Below are positions 29,239 through 40,824 of a stretch of 64,000 bases of DNA, piece after piece (the first letter of the stretch is position 1; the number at the start of each line of letters is the position of its first letter). The position numbers and the translations under genes were made by a program. The stretch comes from Rhynchopus euleeides (Eukaryota > Euglenozoa > Diplonemea > Diplonemida > Diplonemidae): the NCBI GenBank assembly GCA_963210315.1, contig OY723303.1, positions 372,001 to 436,000 of the forward strand. Direction: 5' to 3'. A model generated the notes under the pieces. The model did no database searches, was not told the origin of the DNA, and saw nothing but the letters and a program-made list of their open reading frames with translations.

Positions 29239-32200
29239 AATAAAAATTTACACACATATTTTTCGACTTCCTGAGGCCAAAAACCGGTGTTCCTGGGCCC
29301 AGATGTGACATCTGGATGACATAATAAAAATCCAGAGTGCCTTAGAGGCGCGCGGGACATTTTTTTGGGGATCGTGGCTGGGGACCCCCTATTTTGGGGG
29401 ATTTCCCGTAGGTGGAAAATGTCGATTTTCCAATTTTAAATCACACTGGGGGCACCTGCGGGGCCATATTTTGCATTTTCAGACAGGGGACCGATACCCT
29501 ACAAACCCGATTTTCGGGTTTTTTGACCATTTTTTGCCTTGTGCGAAAACGTGATATTTTTTGGACAAAATTCCAGGCACAGGGTTTAAACAAAAGGATC
29601 GCTTTTTTGTTACACCTGGGGGGGGGGGGGGGGGGGGGGGGAGACAGCTGCCTTTGCCCCTGCTGTGCGCACAGATCTCTCAAAACCAAACGCAGCACTC
29701 CAAAGGCTGGGCAGCACATTACACACACACGTGAATCATTGTTTATAATGGCGCCAGGGACACCGAGGCGGCACCTGCTCTTGACGTGATATACAATCTG
29801 CTCCCACACACCCTGGCTTCTCGTCCAGAGCCAGGCACACAAAAATTCGCGAAACCATTTTTTATTTGCAATAGCGTCACAACGCACCGAGAAACCTTCC
29901 TCTGAGTTGCGATGCCCCAATCTGTACACTCGGTCAGGCCACCACCTGTGATCAACACCATGTGAAGAGCTGTCGAGCAGTATGGGTGGCCAGTAACCTG
30001 CTTCTAAAGAACCCAAAGGGAAACAATCCGCTGCTCTGCGCGGATAATACCTCCTGCTGATAGTGTTGCATCGCAACACAAACTAACTCACCAAAGCCAA
30101 CCACCCATGCATGCGTTGCCAGACCCCGTTTCCCACTGCTCCACCTTGACGCTTGACACACTTGGCATCCATCCATCCCAGCACTGAGTGCGTCTAAGAC
30201 AATAATGGGGTTGTGGTGTGGGGAGGGGACGGGTGGAGTGGGTGGGGATGGGGGGGGGGGGGTGATTTTTTTGCAGCTGTGTTGTTCAGACCCGTCAAAA
30301 AACAAAAGGGGGGGGAACTATTTTAAAACCCGGCTGAGGGGGGGGGGGGTCTTCGCTGGTCGTTATTCTTCGTCAATCTTAGGAAATGCACTAACATGCA
30401 CTGACGATCTCCTCCGTAGCGAAGGCCCCCTGAATCTCGTGGGAGAAGCAAGGGGGTGGGTGGGGCGCTGGGCGGGAGGGGGGAATCAACGAAAAAAGTT
30501 GGCTGTTTGTTCGAAAGGTGTCACTGCGCTCGGCCTGCACCTTTGCTTCCGTTTCCTTGACGCGGTGACGCTTCCACACTCACACTTCTGCTAATGACAG
30601 TGTCGTGAGTGAGGAGGAGCACAAGGGCACGAACAAAGCGTGTGACACTTTCCGGCCACATCGGATTGCGTTGAAAAAAAGCGGAACTCATCCTGTCATC
30701 CCTCCTCCCCCCACCCCCCCCCCCCCCACCCCTCAAGTTCCATCCGAAGTCGGGCTCCGCCGAACTGTCTCAGAAAATATGCGAGAATCAAACTTGGAAG
30801 AGGGGTCGTCGCCCTGGAGTTGCCGAAGATTGCCGGAAGCTATCGAGCAGCGAAGACTCCCCAAAGGGGGGGGGGGTAGTGAATCAGAAAAAGGAGGAAG
30901 CACAGATCCGACCTCCTTTCACTCAAGGGGGGGGGGGTTTTTTTTGATTGCCGAGAGCGAAAGCAATTCCTTCATGAATCCCCTCCACTCAAAAGGGGGG
31001 GTTTGATCGTCGAGAGCAGTGAATGGAAAAGTAACTCAAAAGGGGGGGGGAGGGTGAAAATACCAGACGGCTCGTTTGGATTTGCCGAGCAGGCAAGGGT
31101 CTGTCAGCTGCACGGTGCACGGATAAAAAGACAGGAGATCAGATCAAAGAACAGTAACGAAATGCCTGGGGGACAGGGCGGGGGGGAGAGGGGGGATTGA
31201 TGGATAACTGTCGGGGAGAAAGAACGACGTGTGTGAGGGTGGGGGTGGGGGGTGGGTGAATATATGGAGAATAGTAAACGCATAAAATCGATGATCTTCT
31301 CCTCCCTTCACTCGGTTGCAGGTAAGGTGTGTGGTGTGTGGGGCGGGGGGTGGCTGCCGCTATCGTCGGGAAAAGAGGGGTTCCTGTGTGTCCTATGGGC
31401 TTGAAGGGTAGGTTATTGGCTTGCCCCCACCAGGCGCCACCGACACTTTCCAAAACTATTCATGCGTGTGTGTGTGTGACCAACTCGGCCTTGTTTAGAC
31501 AATATCAAATCACCATGATGTGGTGTGTTTGGCCCACGTTTTTGGTTGTTCGTTTGGAGCTGTGTGCCTTTTGAGCTCGGACCCGTTGTGTGAAGCGGTA
31601 CTTTGTGAGCACTTGAAAGCAGGGGCCATGACCCCCTCATCACACAACCCACTTTCAACCCGACAATTCCTTCGATGTATTGACAACATGCCATTCGCGC
31701 GCACGCCACGTGGATACATCTTTGCACCGCCTCGACACAGAAGACTGCTATGCATGTCGGGGGGTTTTTTGGTTTGAACGATTTGAACGATTTCTGGCTG
31801 AAAACCTACCAACTCAACCCCTGACAAGAGGGGGCCCGCTGGCCGCGATTTCTTGACAACACGTCGGGTCACAAACAGCATCCACGCCACGCGCGATATA
31901 TTTTTTTTGCATGTGATGTGGCCGCACCCTCTCTACACAAAGCTTGGGGGACACACGAAAACAAACACTGTGCGGTGCGAACCTGCAAGGAGGAGATGAT
32001 ACAGAGAGCAAGAGAGACGCAAAGAGAGGCAGCGAGAGGCCCCCAAAGAAGCCAAAGAGCAAATGGCGTTCCCCGCCCCACGAGAAGGCACCTCCCCTGA
32101 AGGTGCGCGCATCGGGGCGAGACACGTGCACCCATCCATTTTGTTTGATTCAATTCTAGCCTGTGTTTACAGCATGCCCAGTTGCGACAGCACCACGTTC

Positions 32201-32328
32201 GATTGTGGCGAGCGCTTTTTCCTTGTGACTGCAAGGAAACCCGGATAACACGGCTCAGACAGCAAGAGAGCCCAATCCAGCAATCAGGCACTCATCCACC
32301 CAAAGAAAACACATTGCAGTGTTGTGGC
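29239..32328. other. Intergenic region, oligo-G rich
   Basis: No gene recognised. 29330-29600 contains short AT-rich blocks such as CGATTTTCGGGTTTTTTGAC that resemble the arms of the foldback at 35248-36790. A run of 24 G lies at 29618-29641. Between 30860 and 31050 there are several loosely repeated CACTCAA-poly(G)-TTTGATYGYCGAGAG blocks. Confidence 0.5.
29618..29641 (+). repeat. Poly(G) run of 24
   Basis: Uninterrupted G homopolymer, the longest in the window. Its length is uncertain by nature in sequencing. Confidence 0.85.
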
Positions 32329-32466
32329 GTGCGCCAAATCCGGGCAAAACAAAAGCAACCCTCCCGCAGCACTGCTGCGGAGGGTTGTCGTTTGTGGCCC
32401 AAAAAGCGTTACTCCACCCCCGCTATATTATTGACACTGGCAGGGGGGGAGCCCTGTTGTGGAAAA
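32329..32466 (+). repeat. Hairpin-containing dispersed repeat, diverged copy 3
   Basis: Begins with the same GTGCGCCAAATCCGGGCAAA and ends with TTGACACTGGCAGG...TTGTGG as at 11529. The central hairpin is different in sequence but still pairs: CAACCCTCC-CGCAGCA at about 32356-32371 against TGCTGCGGAGGGTTG. Retained pairing despite sequence change suggests the fold matters. Confidence 0.6.
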
Positions 32467-32504
32467 TAAAGCAGCAGTCCCTCGAATCTTCCTCACAGAT
32501 GATA

Positions 32505-33392
32505 TTTTTTACTGGGGGGGTTCAAATACAAGACGTATTCAAATACAAGACGTATAATGGAATAGAAGCCGGGTCGTGGGTTTCCAAATTCCACGGTTTG
32601 AAAAAAAGTACGGCTTGTATTCAATTTTTTGGGTTTTTGAGGGATTTTCTGAACCGGGGTGACCTAATTTTGCCCCGAGTTTGGCGGAGTTGGGTGGTGG
32701 GAGACCGTGTAAAATAGAACCCCCTGAAGGGGGGGAGTTTCTGGTCACCCGGGCTCGCTCACCACACATGCCAGACCACAACTGGTGCGGGAGAAAGACC
32801 AATCCCTTCACCCACCCACGTGTACATTGTCAGTGAGGATGACGAGCATGGCGTTGCACACCTACGTGAGCGTCATTCCCCTTGAGAAGGTGATCAGCAC
32901 TCCTGCAGGCCGTCCCGTGTGCTGGTACCCATACCAGCCTCTTTCGGCATGAATCGTCTTCTCGGTATTCCATCTCGCATGAATTATGCGCATATCGGCC
33001 CGTATAGACTCGCCGAGGCCTGCAAAGGTGCAGGCGTACGGTGCCCGCCAGAGTGGCCTCTCCGCGTTCAGTAGCGACCTTGTGCCAACGGAAGCCCTGC
33101 TGAAAAATCAGGTGGCTTCAGAACCCGGGGCAGGTAGAGGACATGTGTTTGTGCGACAAGCCTGGAGAAGCAACCTATAGACCACTGACCCTCCCACACC
33201 CCAAGCTCCTTGCCGTTGGCGATTGTGACGAAAATTTCCTGCAGGAAATCCCTCACAAACGACCCTAGTTGAATAGAAGCCGTACGGCTTCTATTCAAAT
33301 TTTCGAATATTTTGAAAATCTCGATTTTCGTCGCCGGCTTCGCCGAATATAAGCCGTACGGCTTGTATTTGAACCCCCCCAGTAAGCACACT
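32505..33392. mobile_element. Foldback-like element with imperfect inverted arms of about 160 bases
   Basis: The left arm (32505-32665) starts ACTGGGGGGGTTCAAATACA. The reverse complement of 33230-33392 starts the same way, and both continue to a TACGGCTT-TATTCAA block and GTTTxTGAGGGATTTxCTG. The right arm contains a perfect 30-base palindrome at 33269-33298 (TTGAATAGAAGCCGT and its complement). No protein is encoded in the ~560-base centre. Confidence 0.6.
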
Positions 33393-33575
33393 CGTGAGCG
33401 GAAAGCGACCCACCACAGCTGCAACCAAACGTGCTCTTTACACTAACCCCGCCCTTCATCAGGCCCAGGGTGTGATCAGTTCAGGGTTTGGTGTGTAGAA
33501 GCGTCAACGCAACAAACAAAAGGAAATTCATCAGAGCGGTTGTAGCTGTGAAGTGACACGGCGCTTTTTTTTGGT
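33381..33575 (+). repeat. Relic terminal repeat (B then A) of an element-2-type YR retrotransposon
   Basis: Diverged match to the B-A junction of the element at 53853. CACTCGTGAGC, CAACCAAACGTGCTC and GTGTAGAAGCGTCAACGCAA correspond to CACTTGTGAGC, CAGCCAAACGTGCTC and GTGTGGAAGCGTCAACGCAT. The A block continues to GAGCGGTTGTAGCTGTGAAGTGACA. No internal coding region remains, so this looks like a recombined or ancient solo remnant. Confidence 0.65.
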
Positions 33576-34375
33576 GTCGACAATCACAGGCACTATGAGA
33601 GCTAGGCTGCTGCACACCAAGTAGGGTCGGGGGCAGTGTTCAGCAGTCCCTCGGATCTTCCTCACAGATGATTAATTTTTGCATTGATCGCTTCCACCGC
33701 GGCCAAAATACATCTCGTTTAGAATACACGTTTTGTTGGCATTGTATTCCCCCAACCTGACGTGCGGGGCGCACATTCTATTGTAAGAATAATCTGGTTT
33801 GGCTAGAACCGCACGCCACGTTTTGCAGCAGCGGTATCCGGAAGGCAGTGCCTCCAAAGATCCCATTGTGCGAATCCAATTCGTTACTCGGTTCGGGCGG
33901 TTGATTGTTTTTTTTCTTTTTCCCGGTTCAGTCGCTATTATTGGCAACGTGTTTGCACGCATGATCAGCACGAACACCACGCGAACCACTCTTGCTGCCA
34001 TCTCGTTTTTCAAACCTGCTCCGCTCCGTCCTCCCCCGCCGACTCCCCCTCAGGCGTGGGAGGGGCAAACTCCAGGCGGATGGCACCGTAGGGTGGCCCC
34101 GTTTGTCGCACGGTTCCATTTTTTTGGATATAACTTGAAAAGCCAGTTTTGGCGCAGCGCATCAAATAAAACCCCCGGCCCCACTTCTCACACATCACCC
34201 CCCAGCGTGCCCCTCCCTGAAGGAGACAGCCGCGTTATATATCTTAACGCCCCACCACCCCCCTTCCCCACCCCCCCCCTTCCATGATCATGCACGAGTT
34301 CCTGTTCAATTTCTGATGGTTCCCCTTTCCTGCAGCAATGTACCCACCCCCCCCCCCTAGGCATAGCTTCCGATA

Positions 34376-35240
34376 AGCGGGGGTCGGGGGTCGCAGGGGT
34401 CGGGGGTCGGGAGGGGGGGTCGGAGGGGGTCGCCTTACTATTTCCTAAGGAATGTGGCCTGGATGGGGACCACCAATAAGGGGTGTGAATAGGCACCCCA
34501 TGTCAAAAATGACCCCACTGCGATCCGCACAAACTCCAAATATTCAAAAGAACGGGTTTTTGAAAAACCCGAGGAGGGGGTCGGGAGGGTCCCGCTGGGT
34601 GGGTGGTGGGGGTGGCCTGGTGTGCCTCCCGGTCACGTCCTCCCATGACAGTACCTGGACCAGACCCATGTTTCGTCGTTGAAGCTTGGTCCCAAGACCC
34701 ACGAAATGACCCCACTACGATCCGCACAAACTCCAAATAGTCCAAAGAACGGGGTTTTAAAAACCCCGTGTGGGGGGTCGGGAGGGGGGACCACCCCATA
34801 TTCCAACCCCTAGTCTCCGACCCCCCATCTACGACCCCCGAGAAAAAACGCGAAAATTCCGACCCGAGTTTGACTACAGTTTCAGACCCCCCATCTTCCG
34901 GATCCTGACCCCGGCAAGAATGGGGGGTCGGGATATAGCCCCGACCCCCTCCGACCCCCGAAAAATGGGGGGTCGGGGGGTCGGGGGTCGGATTCCGACC
35001 CCTGAGGTTCCGACCCCCCTTTTCTCAAGGAACCACATCCGCATTTCAGAGGTGTTCTGTGGCACCTACACCAACAAAGTGACCCCACTACGATCCGCAC
35101 GGAGCCCAAACAACGCAGGAGAGGGGGGAACCGCGTTTCCTCGGGAAACCCCTGAGATTTTTTGGGAGGGGGGGTAGTTTTGCTAAGGGGGGGTCGGGGG
35201 TCGGGGGTCGGAGGGGTCTGGGGGTCGGATTCTTATCGGA
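34376..35240. repeat. GGGGGTCGG-rich low-complexity block with three hairpin repeat copies
   Basis: Dense GGGGGTCGG and CCGACCCC runs that alternate strand and can base-pair with each other. Copies of the GACCCC hairpin family lie at about 34505-34598, 34703-34790 and 35076-35175. The first two share GATCCGCACAAACTCCAAAT and an ACGGGTTTT/AAAACCCG stem. No coding signal. Confidence 0.65.
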
Positions 35241-35247
35241 AGCTATG

Positions 35248-36790
35248 CCCCTAGGGGTGGTCTTAAGCTGTTAACCTGGCCAATTTTTCACCATCGGCGT
35301 CTGGGGGCCAAAACCGTCACCAAACCTGAAAATATGACCCCTGGGACCCCAGAAACACAATTCCGCCCGGTTTTGGGCACTTTTGAGCACTTCTGAGCAG
35401 TTTAGTCGTGTTCCGTAAAAATGTACCACAAAGCTGTACCTCAGCCCCCCCTGGGCAGAAGGCAGAATCGCAAACCATCATGTCTCGCAGTGATCCAGTC
35501 AGCGGTATTGCCAACCGTGCTGCCCGACGATACGTGGGGTCAAAAGTGCAACATGACGACACCCTGTTTGCGGTGTGACATGCGAGACAGTAGAAAAGTA
35601 TCACCGGAAACAAGGGGTCATAGGTACTAGAGGAGGGGCATGTTTCCAGCCCCTTCAGACCTTCAGGCGCATCGGTTGCATCTCTACTCGATGCGGGAGA
35701 ATCGCTGATCGGACTGGCAGTGCATCAACTGCAGGCATATCGAGCAACAGAGGAGCACTGTGCCACTTGCGAAATCACTTGTGTCAGAATCTGTGTGCTC
35801 ATGTTCTTGGGCCAGTGACAGTGATAGTGGCAGTGAGCCATCCAATGACCGTGAAGAAGGGAACATAGACTGGTACCAGACATCAGCAGTGCACCGAAGA
35901 CCCCCTTGAGGTTGTATGAAAGGCTGAAGACTACAATGTCAAAGTTCAAGCCGTACAACAAGGACGAGGGGGCGCAACTCGGCTGTCCAGGCAGCTACGC
36001 ACGAACGGGCAGAGTCCCCCACACTTCTGCCATAGCCCACATCCAAAGCACACTCGGTGCCTTTGATTTCCAGGCACAGTTCGATCCGTGTGTTGTGTTC
36101 ACACAGATCCCATGGTTGGCATATCCAGTGGTTGCGGCAGTCCCGCCTGCGCACCTGGGTATACTCCGTTGTTCAACGTACCGCAGAGTCTGACGGCTGC
36201 ACGGCTCCCTCCCCCCGCAGCAGCGTCTTTTGTGTTCAGTTGTGTGCATCGGGTGGGAAGCCACCACAATGCCCTCCCCACCCTCCCGTTTTGTTTCCCA
36301 CTAATACACGTTGAGGCCTTCGCTCTGGGGTGGCCAGGCGGCAGCCCGCCCTCTGGCGATTATGTCTATGTGGCACCACCTGCACCAACCTGTGGCCGTA
36401 TAGTTGTACCATCTTCGGCCAAAGAAAATTATCATGAGAGCACGGCCTTCTGTGTCTCTTGCCGCTGAAGGCGAGTGGTTGTTCCTCGTACGCACTCGGG
36501 CATCTGTGCGAGAGTGCGGAGGTCCACATAGTGACGGAAGGGCTTGAATCAGCCATCGAGACCTTCTGACTGAGGGTGGTGTGGTACAACTTTGTGGTAC
36601 ATTTTTTGGAATTGCAAGTAAGGTGCTTCTGGAGGCTCTAAACCGCCCGAAACCGGGCGCAGATGCATTTCCGGACGTCTGGGGGTCGAATTTTCAGGTT
36701 TGGGTCACTTTTTGGTCCTTGTACGCAAAAGTTTGATTTTTTGGCCAGGTTAACGTTTTTAAAGGGCTTAAGACCACCCCTAACCCCCCC
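35248..36790. mobile_element. Foldback element or non-autonomous DNA transposon with imperfect terminal inverted arms of about 200 bases
   Basis: Left arm about 35248-35441, right arm about 36581-36790 in inverse orientation. The outer ends share GGCCAGGTTAAC...CTTAAGACCACCCCTA, the middle shares TTTTCAGGTTTGG and ACCGGGCG, and the inner ends are nearly perfect (GGTACARCTTTGTGGTACAT plus a T run at 36581-36605 against 35416-35441). The ~1.1-kb interior has no open frame I can assign to a transposase. The inner ends are far better conserved than the outer arms, so a younger element could be nested inside an older one. Confidence 0.7.
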
Positions 36791-37534
36791 CCCCTCCCGA
36801 CACCCGCTTAGCCGCAGTTCTCCCACAAGAAACAACACGCAACACACACGTTAAGCTTGAGTGCCGGTCGCACCGAGCCCCCCGAGAGCTCTGCATGACG
36901 ATCCGCACACTGCTGAGGAGGTGCTCTCATCCAGCACCGACGGTACCTCTCGGATTGCTGTAGGCTCTGCTGTTCTGAGTGAAGCCCTCTCCACGGCCTC
37001 TGCCATTCCTTCCGACACACACGCGTTAAGACTACGAAGCAATGTTCTTGTGGCCTTCCGTTCTGCACCGCCTAAAACAAAAGACAACTTCGAACCACTT
37101 TTCCGCTGGGCGAACACCTTGTGTTTCAAGGCCCTGTTTTAAGGGCCTTGTGAAGTGGCATGAAGGTGAGAATGGATCGAGGTGCCGGCCGAGGCTTTGT
37201 GACGATCAATCAGAAGAAAGGCGGCAAGGGGAGGGGGCGGGGGGCGGGGGCGTAGGGGGGGAAATGTCGGAGACATAAAACCCACGCCAAGTGCCCAGAG
37301 GTTCCTCTCGGACACACAGCCTGAAATAAACAAACGGGTGAAGGGAGGCCAACGCCATGCCTTTTTGCATGTCTTCACTGCACCTCCCCACCCCTCACCC
37401 CCTCTCATGCATGGGTAACCGTGGGTGTGGCGGTGCTGCTGCAGAGAAGCTCGGTTGCCGAAGGGTGACAAAAACTTATCCCCGTCGGCAGCACCAGCTG
37501 CCCGCGCTCCCCACCCCACCGGCGCATCCCGACA
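36791..37534. other. Intergenic region
   Basis: Open frames of about 92 codons overlap on both strands at 36851-37142. Neither shows a known domain, and which (if either) is coding cannot be decided. The rest is low complexity. Confidence 0.4.
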
Positions 37535-40221
37535 TCATGTCGGCTTCATCTGCGCTGCTCTGAGCCTGCGCTTCCTCGACCCTTTGATGCCCGTGGCCTT
37601 GCGCCTGTTCAGCTTCTTCTCCTGCAGAATCTCCACCTCCACGACAGACCGATGGTGCACGTTCGCCCAGGTTCCCAGCAGGGTCCCGACAGTCGTGAGA
37701 AGCACTGCATGGGTTGTGTTGTGGGGGTGCGGTGCGGTGCGGCAAAGGTGGGAATGGCGGGTGGGCGGTCCATGTCAGCGTGTTGGATAAGGGGCCTTCC
37801 CTACGGTGTGCCGAAGGCGGTGTGTTTTTGGTGCATTGCCTCCGAATTAGGACCAAAATGCGGTGGAAAATTGCCAAGAGTGAAGACCCCCGAAGCAAGT
37901 GCTGCCTTTTCAGGGTGAGAGTGTGTGTGAGAAAGTATGATGGGCATACGGGCAGGGATCGCCATGGATGGCGCGTTGTTCCACGAAACGTTCATCACGA
38001 GCTTCGCCAGCACTGCACTCATCACAGCGGAGAGAGCGGTGATCGACACGACGGGGTAGGGGTGCAGGTGCCGCAGCACCAGCAGCAGCAGAAGCGACGA
38101 CACCGCGCTCGCCACGCCGGGAACAATCGCCTGATAGACGTTCGTCCCGAAGGAGCTGAAGCCGTCGGAGGGCAGCGTGCGCGACAGTGCCACCCCCACC
38201 AGGGTGACTGCGGCTGACACGACGTGCACCAGGAACAGCGTCAGCGGGACGGACAGCTGGCTCGCCACACGCCGCCGCATCAGCGTGTCCACCGCGACGC
38301 CCAGGCTCACGCTCAGCCCCAGCAGCACCGACTCCACCGAAATGCCGGCACTCTGCAGCGACAGCAGCATACCCGCCCCCGCCACACACATCAGCATCCC
38401 GAGCAGCTCCGACGGGAAGAAGGGCGTCTCAGCCTGCCCCACGCGCTGCCGGTGGTAGTGCCGGGTCACGCTGTAGTACCCCACGAGGATGAGGGGGGCG
38501 AGGCACTCGAAGAGGATTGGGGGGCACACCCGCTCGCCGTCGTTGCACTTGGCTGTGTCGACAAGCGTCACCGCTGCGGCAGCCGTGGTTGCGGCGTAGG
38601 CCATCCCCGCAGTCACAACCACCAGCCAGCCGCGGTCCACCTTCAGGAACCCGAGGTTCTCCTGACGCAGGGAGGGCAGGAAGGGCAGCAGCAGGAGGGA
38701 CGCGGTGCACAGCTCGGCGAGGGCACGGCTGCTGATGAGCGTGGCGATGTGCACGCCCCCCTCGTGCCCCTTCAGCATGATGGGGAGGGGGACGCACATG
38801 GCCAGCAGCGCTGCGGCAAGCGCAAACCACACCCACCGGGGGAAGACGAACCGCAGCTCCAGCACCACCGTGTCGATCTCCTCATAGTGCCGGACAGACG
38901 ACACGAGGTCCCGCCCCCCCTCATCCGCGAAGAGGACGTGCTTCTTCTCCTCCGGCGGCGGGGGCTGCAGGGGCTCGCGCTCCTCCTCCCGGCTGAACCC
39001 CAGCACGCCTGACATCTGGCGCACCAGGCTGCCGAAGAAGGACGGCCGCTTCGCATCCCCGTGCACCTGCTGCCCGGGGAGCGGGATCTCCTGCGACTTC
39101 AGCGGGGGCGACGGGTTGTGCTCCACGGCGAAGTAGGGTCGGCCAGAGTGGTCGTTCAACAGGTAGGCCGAGCCACGCCGCCCCTTCACCACCCTGGCAT
39201 GCCCGTCCTCGTGAACTTCAAACTCAAGGTCGAGCTCCTCCTCCTGGTGGTGGTGCCCCGCGGTGAGGGAGGGTGTCGGAGCTTCAGAGTATGTCTCGGT
39301 GCCATCGCTCTGCACGTCTTCGTCAACGGTGTGGTCGAAGGAGTCGCTGTCGCAGGCGGAGGAGGTGTGGCGCTGTGCAGGGGTCACGAAGGCGAGCTCG
39401 ACAGATTCGTGCGGCTGCGAGTTGTTCATCGCCTCCACCAGGTCCGACGAGCAGACGATGTTCGTGCCGTCGACGCTCACCAGGCGCATCCCCTCCCGCA
39501 CCCCGGCAAGCTCCGCAGAGCTGTCGGGGCTGACCTTCTGCACCACCACACGGCTGCCCGTGATCTCCCACATGATGCCGATCTCACGGTTGGGCTTCTT
39601 CGCCACCTTGATGACCGTGGGGGGCGACTGGACGTAGCGCACCCGCATGGAGGGGGAAGGGCGGGGCAGCTGCGGCATCTCACCCATGGAGTACCTCGTG
39701 TTGCCGAAGGAGGACCCGTTGGGCGTGCCTTGGCTGGCGTGGTTCCCTTCGAACTGCACCACGGCGGTGCGGCTGTAGTTGGGTGAGGCGAAGGTGGCAT
39801 CGACAGACGCGCTGCCATATCCAGTGCGTGCGGAGCGTGTGGGGGAGACAGGCGGCGGGAAGCTGATGCTGGAGGAGACCCGTGAGGTGGGCGGGCGAGG
39901 TGCTGCGGCTGTGGCGCTGACCTCGGAGCCAGCCCGGCCGGATTCCTCGCGTGGCAGGCTGGACGAGATGTGCTCTGCTGCGCCGAGCGAGCGGGAGAGC
40001 GTGTCGACGGGGACATGCAGCTTCCGCGCGAGCGACGCGAGGTCCACCCGCGACACAGACCCCTGGGTGTGCGGCAGGTCGGAGGCGCCGACGGCGATGC
40101 GCACGCTGCGCGACCTCTTGGGGCTGGGGAAGCGTTCCCGCTCCCATGCGCTGTCGACACCCAGCGACGCCGACGACGGGGAGAACGGCCCGGTGAAGGA
40201 ATCCCCCGACCGGGTGTCCAT
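37535..40221 (-). CDS. PDZ domain fused to EamA/DMT-type transporter, two exons
   Basis: Joining 40221-37950 to 37704-37535 gives 813 residues. The intron (37705-37949, 245 bases) has donor GTATGCC and acceptor ATGCAG, phase 1. The start is the ATG at 40221 (MDTRSGDS). Residues 1-200 are Ser/Pro-rich and basic. A PDZ-like domain follows at about 203-285 (NREIGIMWEITGS, SAELAGVREGMRLVSVDG). After an acidic linker, about ten hydrophobic segments start near residue 460 (WVWFALAAALLAMCVPLPIM). The repeated helix pattern and small-residue-rich helices fit the drug/metabolite transporter (EamA) superfamily, whose members export small solutes. Exon 2 supplies the last helix (LLLTTVGTLLGTWA) and a basic tail (KKLNRRKATGIKGSRKRRLR). 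Substrate unknown. The PDZ fusion is unusual and suggests scaffold tethering or regulation from the cytosolic side. Confidence 0.78.
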
Positions 40222-40824
40222 CTGACACGAGTAAGAGGAGGCCAAGCCCCCTAGCGCGCCTGGGTGGGGTGGGGTGGGGTGGTGTGATGTAGTGAACTCG
40301 AGGCAAAAAGGAGCCGGCGGTACGTAATGTGTTTGCTTGTGCAGCCGGAAAATAGCTGGGGTGGCGGTGGTTGGGTGAGGGGACTCCATGCTGCATGCCG
40401 AAACACAGCCTACCACACCTCACGCGTGCCCGTGCATTCCTACGTTGGTCACCACAGGGGGGAGGAAGGGAGCAGCTGGGAGTTAGATTGGGACGCGTGT
40501 ATCACCCGACAGCACAGCTGTCTGATGATCCTGGGGAAATACTCAGTTCAACCCCTCCCCCCCCCTCCCCTTGCCCTTCCCCCCCCCCCTGTCTAGTTTT
40601 ACTGCGCAGCCGCTTCACCAACAGACATCAGCATCAGGCTAATTCATCGGCAGCGCCAGGCACACACACACCCCCCCTCACCCACCCCGCTTTACATTTT
40701 GCTCGGCAAAACAACCACCTTAGACACGCCAGGCAACACACCCACACCCCTCCTGAGCCACTCCTTTCCGAGCGTGTCAGGTAGTCCTCACCACCATCAC
40801 CACCACCACCACCACCACCCCTTC
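40222..40824. other. Intergenic region between the DMT-like and M3 peptidase genes
   Basis: Contains GGGGT repeats near 40262, C runs near 40557-40592 and a CAC/CAT repeat near 40793-40820. Both neighbouring genes are on the minus strand, so this holds the transporter promoter region and the region 3' of the peptidase gene. No gene seen. Confidence 0.5.

Noticed and set aside
36851..37142. Small gene of about 92 codons
   Set aside because: Open on both strands with no domain, start context or homolog visible; left as undecided intergenic sequence.
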